Assembly (NCBI RefSeq): GCF_012396365.1
Contig: NZ_JAAXPG010000001.1
Coordinates: 372,001 to 436,000 of the forward strand
Direction: 5' to 3'
Source: Nocardiopsis alborubida
GTDB lineage: Bacteria > Actinomycetota > Actinomycetes > Streptosporangiales > Streptosporangiaceae
Length of the DNA: 64,000 nucleotides
The notes beneath the pieces were generated by a model that saw only the letters and a list, made by a program, of their open reading frames with translations, did not search any database and had not been told where the DNA came from. A program made the translations under genes and the position numbers. Every line of letters begins with the position of its first letter. Positions within the stretch are counted from its first letter, which is position 1. Shown here piece after piece: positions 1 through 8,323 of this stretch.

Positions 1-806
1 GTGTCGGCGAGCCCGCCCAGGAGGTCGGCCAGTCCCGCGGGACCGGAGACGACCAGGTCGGCGGCCTCGGCCACGGCGGTGACCTCGTCCGAGGACGAGC
101 ACACGTTCAGGCCCTCGACGCCCTGCGAGCGCAGACCCACCACGGCGTCGAACGCGGGCAGGTCACCGAGGTCGTCACCGGCGTAGAGCACCGTGCGCGG
201 ACCCGCCTCGGCGACGAGCGCGGTGAGCGCCGCGCCCTTGTCCACACCCAGCGGGCGGAGCTCGACGACCATCCGGCCCGGCTCCACCTGGAGGTCCGAC
301 CGCCGCGCCAGTTCGCTCAGGGCGGGCGTGAGCAGGGCGAGCGCGCCGTCCGGGTCGGCGGTGCGCCGGGTGTGCACCGCGAGCGAGCGCCCCTTGTCCT
401 CGATCCAGGTGCCCTCCGGGGCGCCCAGACCGTCGAGCAGGCCGGGCAGCTCCTCGCGCACCACCTCCACGCCGGGCGGCGCGGGGACGGCGACCACGCG
501 GCCGCCCTCCCAGCGCTCGGCGCCGTAGTGCCCCAGCACGGTGATGCCGGGCACCCGGTCCAGGCCGCCCAGCCGCACCGCCGTCTCGGCGGGGCGGCCG
601 GTGACCACGGCGACCGAGCCGATGAGTCCGGCCAGGTCGGCGAGCACGTCCACGATCCCCGGGTAGGGGGCGGACGTGCGCGGGTCGGCGACGATGGGCG
701 CGAGCGTGCCGTCGAAGTCGAAGGCGGCCAGCGCCCGCTCGGGTGCGGAGAGGAAGGCGTCGAGCGCGGTGCGTCCGGCGTCCGTGCTGGGTTGGGGCAG
801 GGACAT
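1..806 (-). CDS. otsB: Trehalose-6-phosphate phosphatase, C-terminus cut by window edge
   Basis: The enzyme removes phosphate from trehalose 6-phosphate, the second step of the OtsAB trehalose pathway in the cytoplasm. The reading frame starts at an ATG (complement of 804-806) with MSLPQPSTDAG and runs off the left edge after about 268 residues. The HAD motif I, FDFDGTLAP, lies near residue 29, and the later GDDLGDLPAF stretch matches the HAD acidic motif that binds magnesium. It is read toward the left edge, in the same direction as DUF3263 and otsA further right. The family is usually 260-290 aa, so little is missing. Identification is firm because otsA is nearby; the 3' end is not visible. 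Confidence 0.93.
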   Translation of the reverse strand, partial: MSLPQPSTDAGRTALDAFLSAPERALAAFDFDGTLAPIVADPRTSAPYPGIVDVLADLAGLIGSVAVVTGRPAETAVRLGGLDRVPGITVLGHYGAERWEGGRVVAVPAPPGVEVVREELPGLLDGLGAPEGTWIEDKGRSLAVHTRRTADPDGALALLTPALSELARRSDLQVEPGRMVVELRPLGVDKGAALTALVAEAGPRTVLYAGDDLGDLPAFDAVVGLRSQGVEGLNVCSSSDEVTAVAEAADLVVSGPAGLADLLGGLAD

Positions 807-1086
807 GGCGGGCCTTTCCGGTGGGGCCGCGGATGCGGGCCGGGCGGGACCGCCAGACTACCGACGCGACCCCGCGCCGACGGGACTCCACCGCGTGTGT
901 GACGGCTGTTTCACCGGATGTCCGTGCGGTGTTGGGTGCGCGGTCGGCCTCGTGGGACGCAACGGCACCGCCGCTTCCCGTCGCGGGGGTGGCCCGGACG
1001 GGAGGCCCCGGCGAGACCGTGCGGACGGTGTCGTCACCGGGGTGCGGGATGGGTACGGGTGACCCGAAGGAGAGGGACGGGAAACG

Positions 1087-1371
1087 TCAGAGCTGGATCC
1101 CCAGCTGGCGTGCGTTGCGTTGACGGCGGCGGTCGGCGCGCAGCCGACGCAGCCGCTTGACGGTCATCGGGTCGAAGGCGAGGGCCTCCGGTCGTTCCAC
1201 CAGCCCGTTCAGCAGCTGGTAGTAGCGGGTCGCGGAGAACCCGAACTCGTCACGGATCGCCTGTTCCTTTGAGCCCTCGAACTTCCACCACTGGCGTTCG
1301 AAGGCGAGGATGCGCTGCTCGCGCTCGGCGAGGGCCGACTGACCGTCTTCGGTCGGACCGATATTCGGCAT
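1087..1371 (-). CDS. DUF3263 domain protein
   Basis: This 94-aa protein belongs to the actinobacterial DUF3263 family, whose function is unknown. The conserved core is the helical stretch AFERQWWKFEGSKEQAIRDE followed by FGFSATRYYQLLNGLVE, which looks like a small helix-turn-helix fold, and the C-terminus is very basic (RRLRADRRRQRNAR). That combination suggests nucleic-acid binding, but this is inference. DUF3263 genes commonly lie between otsA and otsB in Streptomyces-like genomes, and it sits between them here too. The ATG start is complement 1369-1371. A 280-bp stretch with no recognisable feature separates it from otsB. Confidence 0.88.
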   Translation of the reverse strand: MPNIGPTEDGQSALAEREQRILAFERQWWKFEGSKEQAIRDEFGFSATRYYQLLNGLVERPEALAFDPMTVKRLRRLRADRRRQRNARQLGIQL

Positions 1372-1563
1372 GGGACACCCCCTGGACGGGAAATTGGTTT
1401 GTCCGGATCGGCCCGACTCATGCTAGCGACTCGACATGCCGGATGAGGAGCCGAAACCGCAGGACTGGCACCAGGGATACAGTTACGTTTTCTACCCCTC
1501 AGGCCACTTGTCCACGCTTGAATCCTGTGCTCGTGACAGAATTACGGGGGTCCGGAGGGCCGC

Positions 1564-2769
1564 GTGGAACGTCGACCGCATCGTTCGAGGGAGCCTGACG
1601 TGCTCGGGGGCAACAGCCGCAACAGGATACACACAAGCCGCGCCCGTGGCGGGGCCAGCGCGGCCTTCGCGGCCGCCACCGCCGCCGTCCTCGGTCTGAC
1701 CGCGGTCCCGGCCGCGGCGGACCTGGTTCCCGACTACCGTCCCGAGCAGTGGGGACTCCAGGCCGTGGGAGCCATGGAGCTGTGGGAGGAGAACCAGGGC
1801 CAGGGCGCCACGGTCGCGCTTCCGGGCGTCTCCGTCGACGAGGGGCACCCGGACCTGGTCGACAACGTCCAGCTGGACACGCAGTTCGGTGAGAACGACG
1901 GCGACGTCGAGCAGGGCAACGCCGCGGCCGGACTGGTCGCGGCCCACGGGCACGGCAGGGACGCCGACGGCGGCGTCCTGGGGGTGGCCCCCGAGGCCAC
2001 CGCGCTCGTGCTGCCCACGGGGGACCAGCTGGCCGAGGCCGTGCGGTTCGCCTCCGAGGAGGGCGCCCAGATCATCCTGCTGCCCGAGCCCGCGGGGCCC
2101 GGCCTCGCCGAGGCCACCCAGGAGGCCGCCGACAACGGCGTGCTGGTCGTCGGTCCGGCGGGGGAGGACGAGGACCCCAACGTGCTCACCGTCGCGGGGA
2201 CGGACCAGGACGGAGCCCTCATCCCGGACACGCCCGGGGCCGGGACGATCGCGCTGACCGCCCCCGGCGCCGACCTGGTCACGGCTGGGCCGGAGCCGGG
2301 CCAGGCCGAGGTGACCGGGGCCCCCTACGCCGCCGCGATGGTCGCCGGGGCCGCCGCCCTGATGCGCGCGGAGCACCCGCAGCTGCGGCCCGAGCAGGTC
2401 CGCGACGCCCTGGTGGACGGCTCCCAGCCCGGTCCCGACGGCCTGCCCGCGCTGCACCTGCCCAGCGCGGAGGAGCAGGCCTCCGGCGTCGCCCAGGACA
2501 TCCCGCTCATCGACGAGGACCTGGCCGGGCGGGGCGAGCAGTCGGGGCTGGTGCCCGCGTGGGCGTGGTTCGTCACCGTCGGCGCCGTCGTGGTCCTGGG
2601 CGTCCTCATCCTGATCCTGTGGGTGCGCCGCTCCACCGCCGACCCCTACGGCGTGAAGGCCGAGCGTCGCGAGCAGGACGAGCTGATCGCCGCCGAGCGC
2701 GCCGCCGAGGCCGCGCCCGCCAGCCGCCGCAAGAAGGGCGGACGCCGCCGCAGGACGCGCGGCAACTGA
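1564..2769 (+). CDS. Mycosin-like S8 (subtilisin-fold) membrane-anchored protein lacking the catalytic triad
   Basis: This 401-aa protein has a secretion signal (hydrophobic run to AVPAAA, about residues 28-58), a subtilisin-like domain, a single TM helix (WFVTVGAVVVLGVLILILW) and an Arg/Lys-rich cytoplasmic tail. That is the architecture of mycosins, the S8 proteases of type VII secretion. The landmarks GVAPEA, VVVGPAGE and a final AAxMVAGAAALM helix are kept. All three catalytic positions appear replaced: the Asp motif reads VALPGVSVDEGHPDL, the His motif HGT reads QGN, and the Ser motif GTSFAAP reads GAPYAAA. It is therefore probably a pseudoprotease with a binding or scaffold role. GTG at 1564 is chosen because GGAGG lies about five bases upstream. 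No ESX genes are nearby. Confidence 0.8.
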   Translation: MERRPHRSREPDVLGGNSRNRIHTSRARGGASAAFAAATAAVLGLTAVPAAADLVPDYRPEQWGLQAVGAMELWEENQGQGATVALPGVSVDEGHPDLVDNVQLDTQFGENDGDVEQGNAAAGLVAAHGHGRDADGGVLGVAPEATALVLPTGDQLAEAVRFASEEGAQIILLPEPAGPGLAEATQEAADNGVLVVGPAGEDEDPNVLTVAGTDQDGALIPDTPGAGTIALTAPGADLVTAGPEPGQAEVTGAPYAAAMVAGAAALMRAEHPQLRPEQVRDALVDGSQPGPDGLPALHLPSAEEQASGVAQDIPLIDEDLAGRGEQSGLVPAWAWFVTVGAVVVLGVLILILWVRRSTADPYGVKAERREQDELIAAERAAEAAPASRRKKGGRRRRTRGN

Positions 2770-2779
2770 GCCGCCGTAC

Positions 2780-2818
2780 CCGTCCGCGCCCACCCCCGGG
2801 GGGGGAGGGCGCGGACGG
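2780..2818 (+). terminator. Hairpin terminator after the mycosin-like gene
   Basis: A 12-bp perfect stem (CCGTCCGCGCCC with GGGCGCGGACGG) closes a C/G-rich loop ten bases after the stop codon. There is almost no U-tract, as is usual for actinomycete terminators. Confidence 0.7.
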
Positions 2819-3143
2819 TCTCTGTCCCGGGCAGGTCCCGGCTCCCGTGCGCCCGTTCCGGAGCCCCCGCGGCGGACTGCCCCCCGGCTCTCCACGCCTC
2901 CGCCCCGGGGCGTCCCCGGTCCCGGTCCCCGCGCGCCCGTTCCGGACTTCCCTGTCGCGATCCGGTTCCAGTTCCGGACGCGCCGTAACCGGCGGGCACG
3001 CGGCACCGCCGGTGTGGGGTCACTCACATCCTCCGCGCCGGGTGCGGGGACGTTGAGCACTGGCGTCCGGCTCCACCCGGCGGATAGCGTCCTCACCGCC
3101 GGGCGCCCCGCCCCGGGCGCGCCCACGACAGGGCGGAGAGCAC
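2819..3143. other. Intergenic region without recognisable gene
   Basis: This 325-bp GC-rich stretch has open frames on both strands, but none has a family signature or a ribosome binding site. A promoter for the following methyltransferase may lie near its right end. Nothing else is seen. Confidence 0.5.
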
Positions 3144-3920
3144 ATGACGCGCATGGCCGACGGCAGCGCTGGCGACGCCGACTACGGTGTCATCGCCCGC
3201 ACCTACACCGACCACCGACGCCCCGACCCGCGGATCGCGGCCACGGTGCACCGCGCGCTCGGTGACGCGCGCACGGTCCTCAACATCGGTGCGGGCGCGG
3301 GCTCCTACGAGCCCCTCGACCGCGAGGTCACCTCCGTGGAACCCTCCGCCAGCATGCGGGCCAAACGCCCGGACAGCCTGCCCGCGGCGGTCGACGCCGC
3401 CGCCGAGAGCCTGCCCTTCCCCGACGGGTCCTTCGACGCCGCCATGGCCACGTTCAGCGTCCACCAGTGGCGCGACCTGGAGGCCGGACTGGCCGAGGCC
3501 CGGCGGGTCACCACGGGCCCCGTCGCCGTGCTCACCTGCGACCCGGACCTGGTGCGCGACTTCTGGCTCTATGAGTACGCCCCCGAGGTGCTGGACACCG
3601 AGGCCCGCCGCCACCCCGCGATCGCCGCCCTGGCCGCGGGGCTGGGCGGCGCCACCACCGTCGTGCCCGTCCCCGTGCCCCTGGACTGCTCCGACGGGTT
3701 CAACGAGGCCTACTACGGGCGGCCGGAGGGCCTGCTGGAGGTGGGCGCACGCCTGTCCTGCTCGGCGTGGAGCTTCGTGGACGAGGCGGTGCACGAGCGG
3801 TTCACCGCCCACCTGTCCCGGGACCTGGCCGACGGGACCTGGGACCGCCGGTTCGGACACCTGAGGGGAGTGCCCGCGCTGGAGGGTTCCCTGGTGCTGG
3901 TGGTGTCGGTTCCCGACTAG
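3144..3920 (+). CDS. Class I SAM-dependent methyltransferase
   Basis: This 258-aa cytoplasmic protein has the Rossmann methyltransferase fold. Motif I is VLNIGAGAGSYE near residue 50, followed by the acidic SAM-ribose position in VTSVEPSASM, and the FDAAMATFSVHQW stretch matches motif IV and the following helix. The N-terminal YGVIARTYTDHRRPDPRIA is typical of the UbiE/ArsM-like methyltransferase_11 group. The substrate cannot be told from sequence. The ATG at 3144 has GGCGGAGAG immediately upstream; a second in-frame ATG lies three codons on. The gene stands alone, with GrpB 200 bp downstream on the same strand. Confidence 0.82.
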   Translation: MTRMADGSAGDADYGVIARTYTDHRRPDPRIAATVHRALGDARTVLNIGAGAGSYEPLDREVTSVEPSASMRAKRPDSLPAAVDAAAESLPFPDGSFDAAMATFSVHQWRDLEAGLAEARRVTTGPVAVLTCDPDLVRDFWLYEYAPEVLDTEARRHPAIAALAAGLGGATTVVPVPVPLDCSDGFNEAYYGRPEGLLEVGARLSCSAWSFVDEAVHERFTAHLSRDLADGTWDRRFGHLRGVPALEGSLVLVVSVPD

Positions 3921-4126
3921 GAGGCGTTCCGCGCGGTCCCGTCCGCCCGCCGGGGTCCGTGGGCGCGCGCCTCGGCCCTCCCGACCGGAACCGGACACCG
4001 GACACGGTCCGTGGTCGCTGCACGTCACGAACCCCCGACGAGCTGTGACGTCACGTCTGCGCGTGCATATGTAAGCAACGCCGGACGGGCTTGACGCGGG
4101 CACCCGAGGGGACGAGGCTTTGGAGA

Positions 4127-4723
4127 ATGTCACCCCTCGAAGCGTCTCCTCTGCCCTCACGAGGCGAGCCGCGAGCCGGGACCGCGCCCGAGTTCCGCAA
4201 CCTCGTCAACGGGCGCGTCCGCCTCTCCGAGTACGACCCCAAGTGGCCCTACCTGTTCCGGCGCGAGGACGGAAGGGTCCGCGCGGCCCTCGGCGACCGC
4301 GTGCTGCTCTTCGAGCACGTCGGCTCCACCGCGGTGCCCGGCCTCGCCGCCAAACCCTGCGTCGACCTGCTGCTCCTCGTCGCCGACTCCTCGGACGAGG
4401 CCGCCTACCTGCCCGACCTCGAAGCCGCCGGGTACCCCCTGGTGATCAGGGAGCCCGACTGGTACGAGCACCGGGTGTTCAGGGGCTCAGAGGTCAACCT
4501 CAACCTGCACGTGTTCAGCCGGGGGTGCGAGGAGGCGGAGCGCATGCGCCGCTTCCGCGACCTCCTCATCGCCGACGCCGACGCGCGCGAACGCTACACC
4601 GCGGTCAAACGCGAGCTGGTCGGGCGCACCTGGGACCGCATCCAGGACTACGCCGACGCCAAGAGCGACATCGTCCGGCAGCTCCTCGCCGAGGCGGACG
4701 CCGGGAAGGGCACCACCGGCTGA
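4127..4723 (+). CDS. GrpB/UPF0157 family protein
   Basis: This is a 198-aa member of the GrpB (UPF0157) family, a branch of the nucleotidyltransferase fold whose cellular role is not established. Family landmarks are VRLSEYDPKWPYLF near the N-terminus, the core FEHVGSTAVPGLAAKPCVDLLL, the conserved NLNLHVFSRGC, and the final helix YADAKSDIVRQLL. The HVGSTAVPG segment corresponds to the GS motif of nucleotidyltransferases, and the later D-L pair gives the acidic residue. A TTG start at 4091 is in frame, but the ATG at 4127 is preferred because the family begins close to it; the upstream signal is weak. Confidence 0.85.
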   Translation: MSPLEASPLPSRGEPRAGTAPEFRNLVNGRVRLSEYDPKWPYLFRREDGRVRAALGDRVLLFEHVGSTAVPGLAAKPCVDLLLLVADSSDEAAYLPDLEAAGYPLVIREPDWYEHRVFRGSEVNLNLHVFSRGCEEAERMRRFRDLLIADADARERYTAVKRELVGRTWDRIQDYADAKSDIVRQLLAEADAGKGTTG

Positions 4724-4907
4724 CCGGCTCCCGGTCCGCCGGGACGCGACCAGGGGCGCGTACCGTCTCCCGACGGCGGACGCGCCCCCGACCCCGGACC
4801 CTCAGCGGTCCCGAACCCGCGGACCCGGGACCGTGCGAACGCAGGTCCCCAGGCTCCGCGCGGACCCGGGCGCGCGGACGCGCCCCCGGGCCCCGACGCC
4901 TCCGGCC

Positions 4908-6344
4908 TCAGCCCAGCGAGCGCAGCTGGTCCTGGAACCACCGGCGCGGCGGCAGCGCCACCGCCGCCTCGGCCAGCCGCTGCCTGCGCCTGCGCCGCTC
5001 CTCCCCGGGCATCGACAGCGCCTCGTGCAGCGCCTCCGCCGTCTCCACGGTGTCGTAGGGGTTGACCAGCAGCGCGTGCTTGCCCAGCTCGTCCGCCGCC
5101 CCCGCCTCGTGCGACAGCACCAGCACCGAGTCCCGCTCCGACAGGACCGGGCCCTCCTTGGCCACCAGGTTCATGCCGTCCCGGATCGGGTTGACCAGCA
5201 GCACGTCGGCCATCTGGAACGAGGCCAGCGAACGCGGGTAGTCGTCGTTGACCTCCAGGATCAGGGGCGTCCACTCGGGGGTCGCGAACTCCTCGTTGAT
5301 CTCCTTCGCGGTCCGCAGCACCGCGTCGGTGTACTCGCGGTACTCCGGCACGTCGCCCCGGCTCGGGTAGGCGAACGCCAGGTGGGTCACCCGCCCCCGC
5401 CACTCCGGACGGGCGGTCAGCAGCTCGCGGTAGGCCTCCAGGCCCCGCACGATGTTCTTGGACAGCTCCGTGCGGTCCACCCGCACGATCAGCCTCGTGT
5501 CGCCGACCGCGTCCTCCAGGGTGCTCCGGCGCGAGGCCACGGCCGGTTCGGCGGCGCTCTGGCGCAGCCCCTCCTCGTCCGCGCCCAGGGCGTGCACACC
5601 CACGCCGACCACCCGGCCGCCGTACTCCACGGTGCGCTGCCCGAAGTCGACCTTCGCACGCAGGATCTCCTCGCAGCAGCGCAGGAAGGCGTCCGCCCAG
5701 CGCGGGCTGAGGAAGCCCAGCCGGTCCGCGCCCAGCATGCCCTCCAGCAGCTCGCGCGCGACCTGCCCGGGCAGCATCCGGAAGTACTCCGGGGGAGCCC
5801 ACGGGGTGTGCGAGAAGTGCGCGATGCGCAGGTCGGGGCGGCGCGCGCGCAGGATCCGCGGCACCAGGGCCAGGTGGTAGTCCTGCACGGCCACGCGGGC
5901 GCCCTCGGCCGCTCCGGCCACCAGGGCTTCGGCGAACGCGTTGTTGTAGGCGGTGTAGTCCTCCCACGTCCGCCGGAACCGCGAGCCGAAGGACGGCTTG
6001 TTGGGGGTGTCGTACAGCATGTGCTGCACGAACCACAGGGTCGAGTTGGCCACCCCGGTGTAGGCGCCGTCGAAGACCTGCTGCGGGATGTCCAGCATGT
6101 GGACCCGCATGCCGTCCAGGTCGTGGGCCTGGTCCAGCCGGGCCTCCGGCGCCTCCGCCGCGGCCCGCCGGTCGGCGTCCGACAGGGCGGCGCAGACCCA
6201 GATGCTGTCGATCTCGGTGGCGACCGAGATCATCCCCGACACCAGCCCGCCTCCGCCGCGCCGGTGTTCCAGCGAGCCGTCGTCGGCGGTCGAGAAGGAC
6301 ACGGGTCCCCTGTTGGAGGCGATGAGGATCTGTGCCTTGTCCAC
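4908..6344 (-). CDS. otsA: Trehalose-6-phosphate synthase (GT20)
   Basis: This retaining GT-B glucosyltransferase joins an NDP-glucose to glucose 6-phosphate to give trehalose 6-phosphate. The 478-aa product has RGGGGLVSGM (sugar-phosphate loop), VQDYHLALVPRILR, HTPWAPPEYFRMLP and NPIRDGMNLVAKE, all typical of GT20. Where classical OtsA reads GRLDYTKGI, this one reads VDRTELSKNI, the form found in Streptomyces OtsA; an enzyme of that group has been reported to prefer GDP-glucose, so the donor may not be UDP-glucose (inference). The GTG start (complement 6342-6344) has GAGAGGA about eight bases upstream. otsB and DUF3263 lie further along in the same direction but are separated by opposite-strand genes, so it is not a tight operon. 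Confidence 0.94.
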   Translation of the reverse strand: MDKAQILIASNRGPVSFSTADDGSLEHRRGGGGLVSGMISVATEIDSIWVCAALSDADRRAAAEAPEARLDQAHDLDGMRVHMLDIPQQVFDGAYTGVANSTLWFVQHMLYDTPNKPSFGSRFRRTWEDYTAYNNAFAEALVAGAAEGARVAVQDYHLALVPRILRARRPDLRIAHFSHTPWAPPEYFRMLPGQVARELLEGMLGADRLGFLSPRWADAFLRCCEEILRAKVDFGQRTVEYGGRVVGVGVHALGADEEGLRQSAAEPAVASRRSTLEDAVGDTRLIVRVDRTELSKNIVRGLEAYRELLTARPEWRGRVTHLAFAYPSRGDVPEYREYTDAVLRTAKEINEEFATPEWTPLILEVNDDYPRSLASFQMADVLLVNPIRDGMNLVAKEGPVLSERDSVLVLSHEAGAADELGKHALLVNPYDTVETAEALHEALSMPGEERRRRRQRLAEAAVALPPRRWFQDQLRSLG

Positions 6345-6625
6345 GTGGTCGTCCTCTCGGAGAAAAAGCGATCGGGGTGGGGCGGTGGTGAAGAGGGGGT
6401 TCACCCTATGTCTCGCCTGTGGACAGCCGCCCCAAACCCCGTGCGGGTCAGCGGGGGTGCGCGTCACACGCGCGTCGGGCCGCGGGCGCGCCTCCCCGGG
6501 CCGGACCAGCGCCGTCTCACCATGTGAGCCGTTTCGTGTTACCCGGATCACCAGGCGTGGAAAACCGGCCGACACCTCCGTTACAGTTGCGGTGCGGATC
6601 CGACAGGACCAGCACAAAACTTCAT

Positions 6626-6772
6626 ATTGCTCATCCAGAGGGGTGGAGGGACCGGCCCTGCGAAGCCCCGGCAACCATGCCAGCATGTGACACCCGCGAA
6701 CCCGCGGGACGGCTGGGACAGGTGCCAACTCCGGCCTGGGGACAAGGTGTCCGCCAGGAAAGATGAGGGGAG
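6626..6772 (+). ncRNA. SAM-I (S-box) riboswitch
   Basis: The P1 helix is CTCATC (6630-6635) paired with GATGAG (6762-6767). Between them are the hallmark S-box segments: AGAGGGGTGGAGGGACCGGC, then GAAGCCCCGGCAACC, then a variable arm, then GGTGCCAACTCCGGCC and the AGGAAAGATGAG closing strand. This is the aptamer that binds S-adenosylmethionine and normally shuts methionine and sulfur genes. The GAGGGGAG ribosome binding site of the next gene begins inside the 3' strand of P1, and no terminator hairpin lies between aptamer and start codon, so control is probably translational. The short hairpin GAGG...CCTC (6765-6779) may be the alternative fold. Confidence 0.92.
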
Positions 6773-6782
6773 ACGCCTCGCC

Positions 6783-8042
6783 ATGGCGATTACCGCCACC
6801 GAACCCACCGCCGCCCGCTCCTTCGGCCCCGGTACCGCGCTCTCCTGTCGCGAGTGCGGTGAGCGCTACGAGCTCACCCCCAGGTTCGCCTGCGAGTTCT
6901 GCTTCGGCCCCCTTGAGGTCGCCTACGACTTCGGGACCGTCACCCGCGCCGACATCGAGAGCGGCCCCAAGAGCATCTGGCGCTACCGCTCCCTCCTGCC
7001 CGTTCCGGCCAACGTCGCCGAGCTGCCCAACATGGCGCCCGGCCTGACCCCGCTGGTGCGGGCCGACCGCCTCGCGGCCGAGCTGGGCCTGGACTCCCTC
7101 CACGTCAAGGACGACTCCGGCAACCCCACGCACTCCTTCAAGGACCGCGTGGTCGCCATCGCCGTCGAGGCCGCCCGCACCTTCGGGTTCACCACCCTGT
7201 CCTGCTCCTCCACCGGCAACCTCGCCGGTGCCGTCGGCGCCGCCGCCGCGCGCGCCGGGTTCGAGTCCTGCGTGTTCATCCCCGCCGGGCTGGAGGAGGC
7301 CAAGGTCGTCATGGCCTCCGTCTACGGGGGCAAGGTCGTGGCCATCGACGGCAACTACGACGACGTCAACCGCTTCTGCTCCGAGCTCATCGGCGACCCG
7401 GTGGGCGAGGGCTGGGGCTTCGTCAACGTCAACCTGCGCCCCTACTACGGCGAGGGCTCCAAGACGCTGGCCTACGAGATCGCCGAACAGCTCGGCTGGC
7501 GCCTGCCCGAGCAGATCGTCATCCCGATCGCGTCCGGCTCCCAGCTCACCAAGATCGACAAGGGCTTCCAGGAACTGGTCAAGCTCGGTCTGGTCGAGGA
7601 CCGCCCGTACCGGATCTTCGGCGCCCAGGCCACGGGCTGCTCCCCGGTCGCGCAGGCCTGGGACAAGGGCATCGACGTCATCCAGCCGGTCAAGCCCGAC
7701 ACCATCGCCAAGTCGCTGGCCATCGGCAACCCGGCCGACGGGCCGTACGTGCTGGACATCGCCAAGCGCACGGGCGGATCGGTGGAGCACGTGGGCGACG
7801 ACGAGATCGTCGACTCCATCAAGCTCCTCGCCCGCACCGAGGGCATCTTCGCCGAGACCGCGGGCGGCGTCACCACCGGAGTGCTGCGCAAGCTCGTCCG
7901 CGAGGGCAGGCTCGACCCGAAGGCCGAGACCGTCGTGCTCAACACCGGTGACGGGCTCAAGACCCTGAACGCCGTCGACGCCGGGGTGAGCGCCACGATC
8001 AAGCCGTCGCTGAGCGCCTTCACCGACGCCGGTCTGGCCTAG
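6783..8042 (+). CDS. Threonine-synthase-like PLP enzyme with N-terminal zinc ribbon, SAM-riboswitch controlled
   Basis: This 419-aa fold-type II PLP enzyme is usually annotated threonine synthase (O-phosphohomoserine to threonine). Two CxxC pairs (CREC near residue 22, CEFC near 37) form a zinc ribbon absent from classical actinobacterial ThrC. The PLP lysine is in NPTHSFKDR (about K120), the phosphate-binding loop is SSTGNLAGAVG, and SGSQLTKIDKGF follows. It lacks hom or thrB neighbours, lies behind a SAM riboswitch and is followed by a sulfur carrier. The context therefore suggests a sulfur-transfer reaction on a homoserine ester rather than, or in addition to, threonine formation (inference). 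The ATG at 6783 is ten bases from GAGGGGAG. Confidence 0.9.
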   Translation: MAITATEPTAARSFGPGTALSCRECGERYELTPRFACEFCFGPLEVAYDFGTVTRADIESGPKSIWRYRSLLPVPANVAELPNMAPGLTPLVRADRLAAELGLDSLHVKDDSGNPTHSFKDRVVAIAVEAARTFGFTTLSCSSTGNLAGAVGAAAARAGFESCVFIPAGLEEAKVVMASVYGGKVVAIDGNYDDVNRFCSELIGDPVGEGWGFVNVNLRPYYGEGSKTLAYEIAEQLGWRLPEQIVIPIASGSQLTKIDKGFQELVKLGLVEDRPYRIFGAQATGCSPVAQAWDKGIDVIQPVKPDTIAKSLAIGNPADGPYVLDIAKRTGGSVEHVGDDEIVDSIKLLARTEGIFAETAGGVTTGVLRKLVREGRLDPKAETVVLNTGDGLKTLNAVDAGVSATIKPSLSAFTDAGLA

Positions 8043-8196
8043 ACAGTGCTTTCCGGGGCCTCCGCTTCGCCTTGACCCGTGTTCGGGCGCCCGGAGCACG
8101 GGAATCGGGTTGTAGCAGGCACAGTGGTGTCTCCGGCGGATTCGACCGTTCCTCGCGAACCCGTCTCCGCCACCTCCAGAACCCCGTGGGCGCCCG
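8041..8196 (+). repeat. Dispersed 155-bp intergenic repeat, copy A
   Basis: Starting inside the TAG stop of the ThrC-like gene, this segment matches the complement of 54606-54760 over its full length at roughly 80-85 percent identity by eye. Shared blocks include CAGTGCTTTC, GGGGCCTCCGCTTCGC, CCCGTGTTCGGGCGCCCG, AGCACGGGAAT, GTTCCTCGC and CACCTCCAGAACCCCGTGGG. The GTGTTCGGGCGCCCGGAGCAC block is a near-perfect palindrome. No coding signal is seen in it. It may be a mobile or regulatory intergenic element; it resembles no family I know. Confidence 0.75.
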
Positions 8197-8323
8197 GACA
8201 TCACCCCTTGGGCCCTCCGCCTCGCCTCGGCCCTCGTCCGGGGCCCGTCGGCCGGGGCCCGGCCAGGGAACAGGCCCCGGCCGTCCCGACCACCCGTCAT
8301 CTCCCACGAGAAGGAAGTCCGCC

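Noticed and set aside
1564..2769. Part of a type VII (ESX) secretion locus
   Set aside because: No EccB-E, ESX or WXG100 genes lie nearby, and the protein lacks its catalytic residues, so only the fold resemblance is reported.
4908..8300. A 1130-codon open frame on the minus strand that would extend otsA leftward-upstream through the ThrC-like gene
   Set aside because: Only the last 478 codons match trehalose-6-phosphate synthase; the rest is the antisense shadow of the riboswitch and ThrC-like gene, and is Gly/Ala/Arg-rich without any domain.
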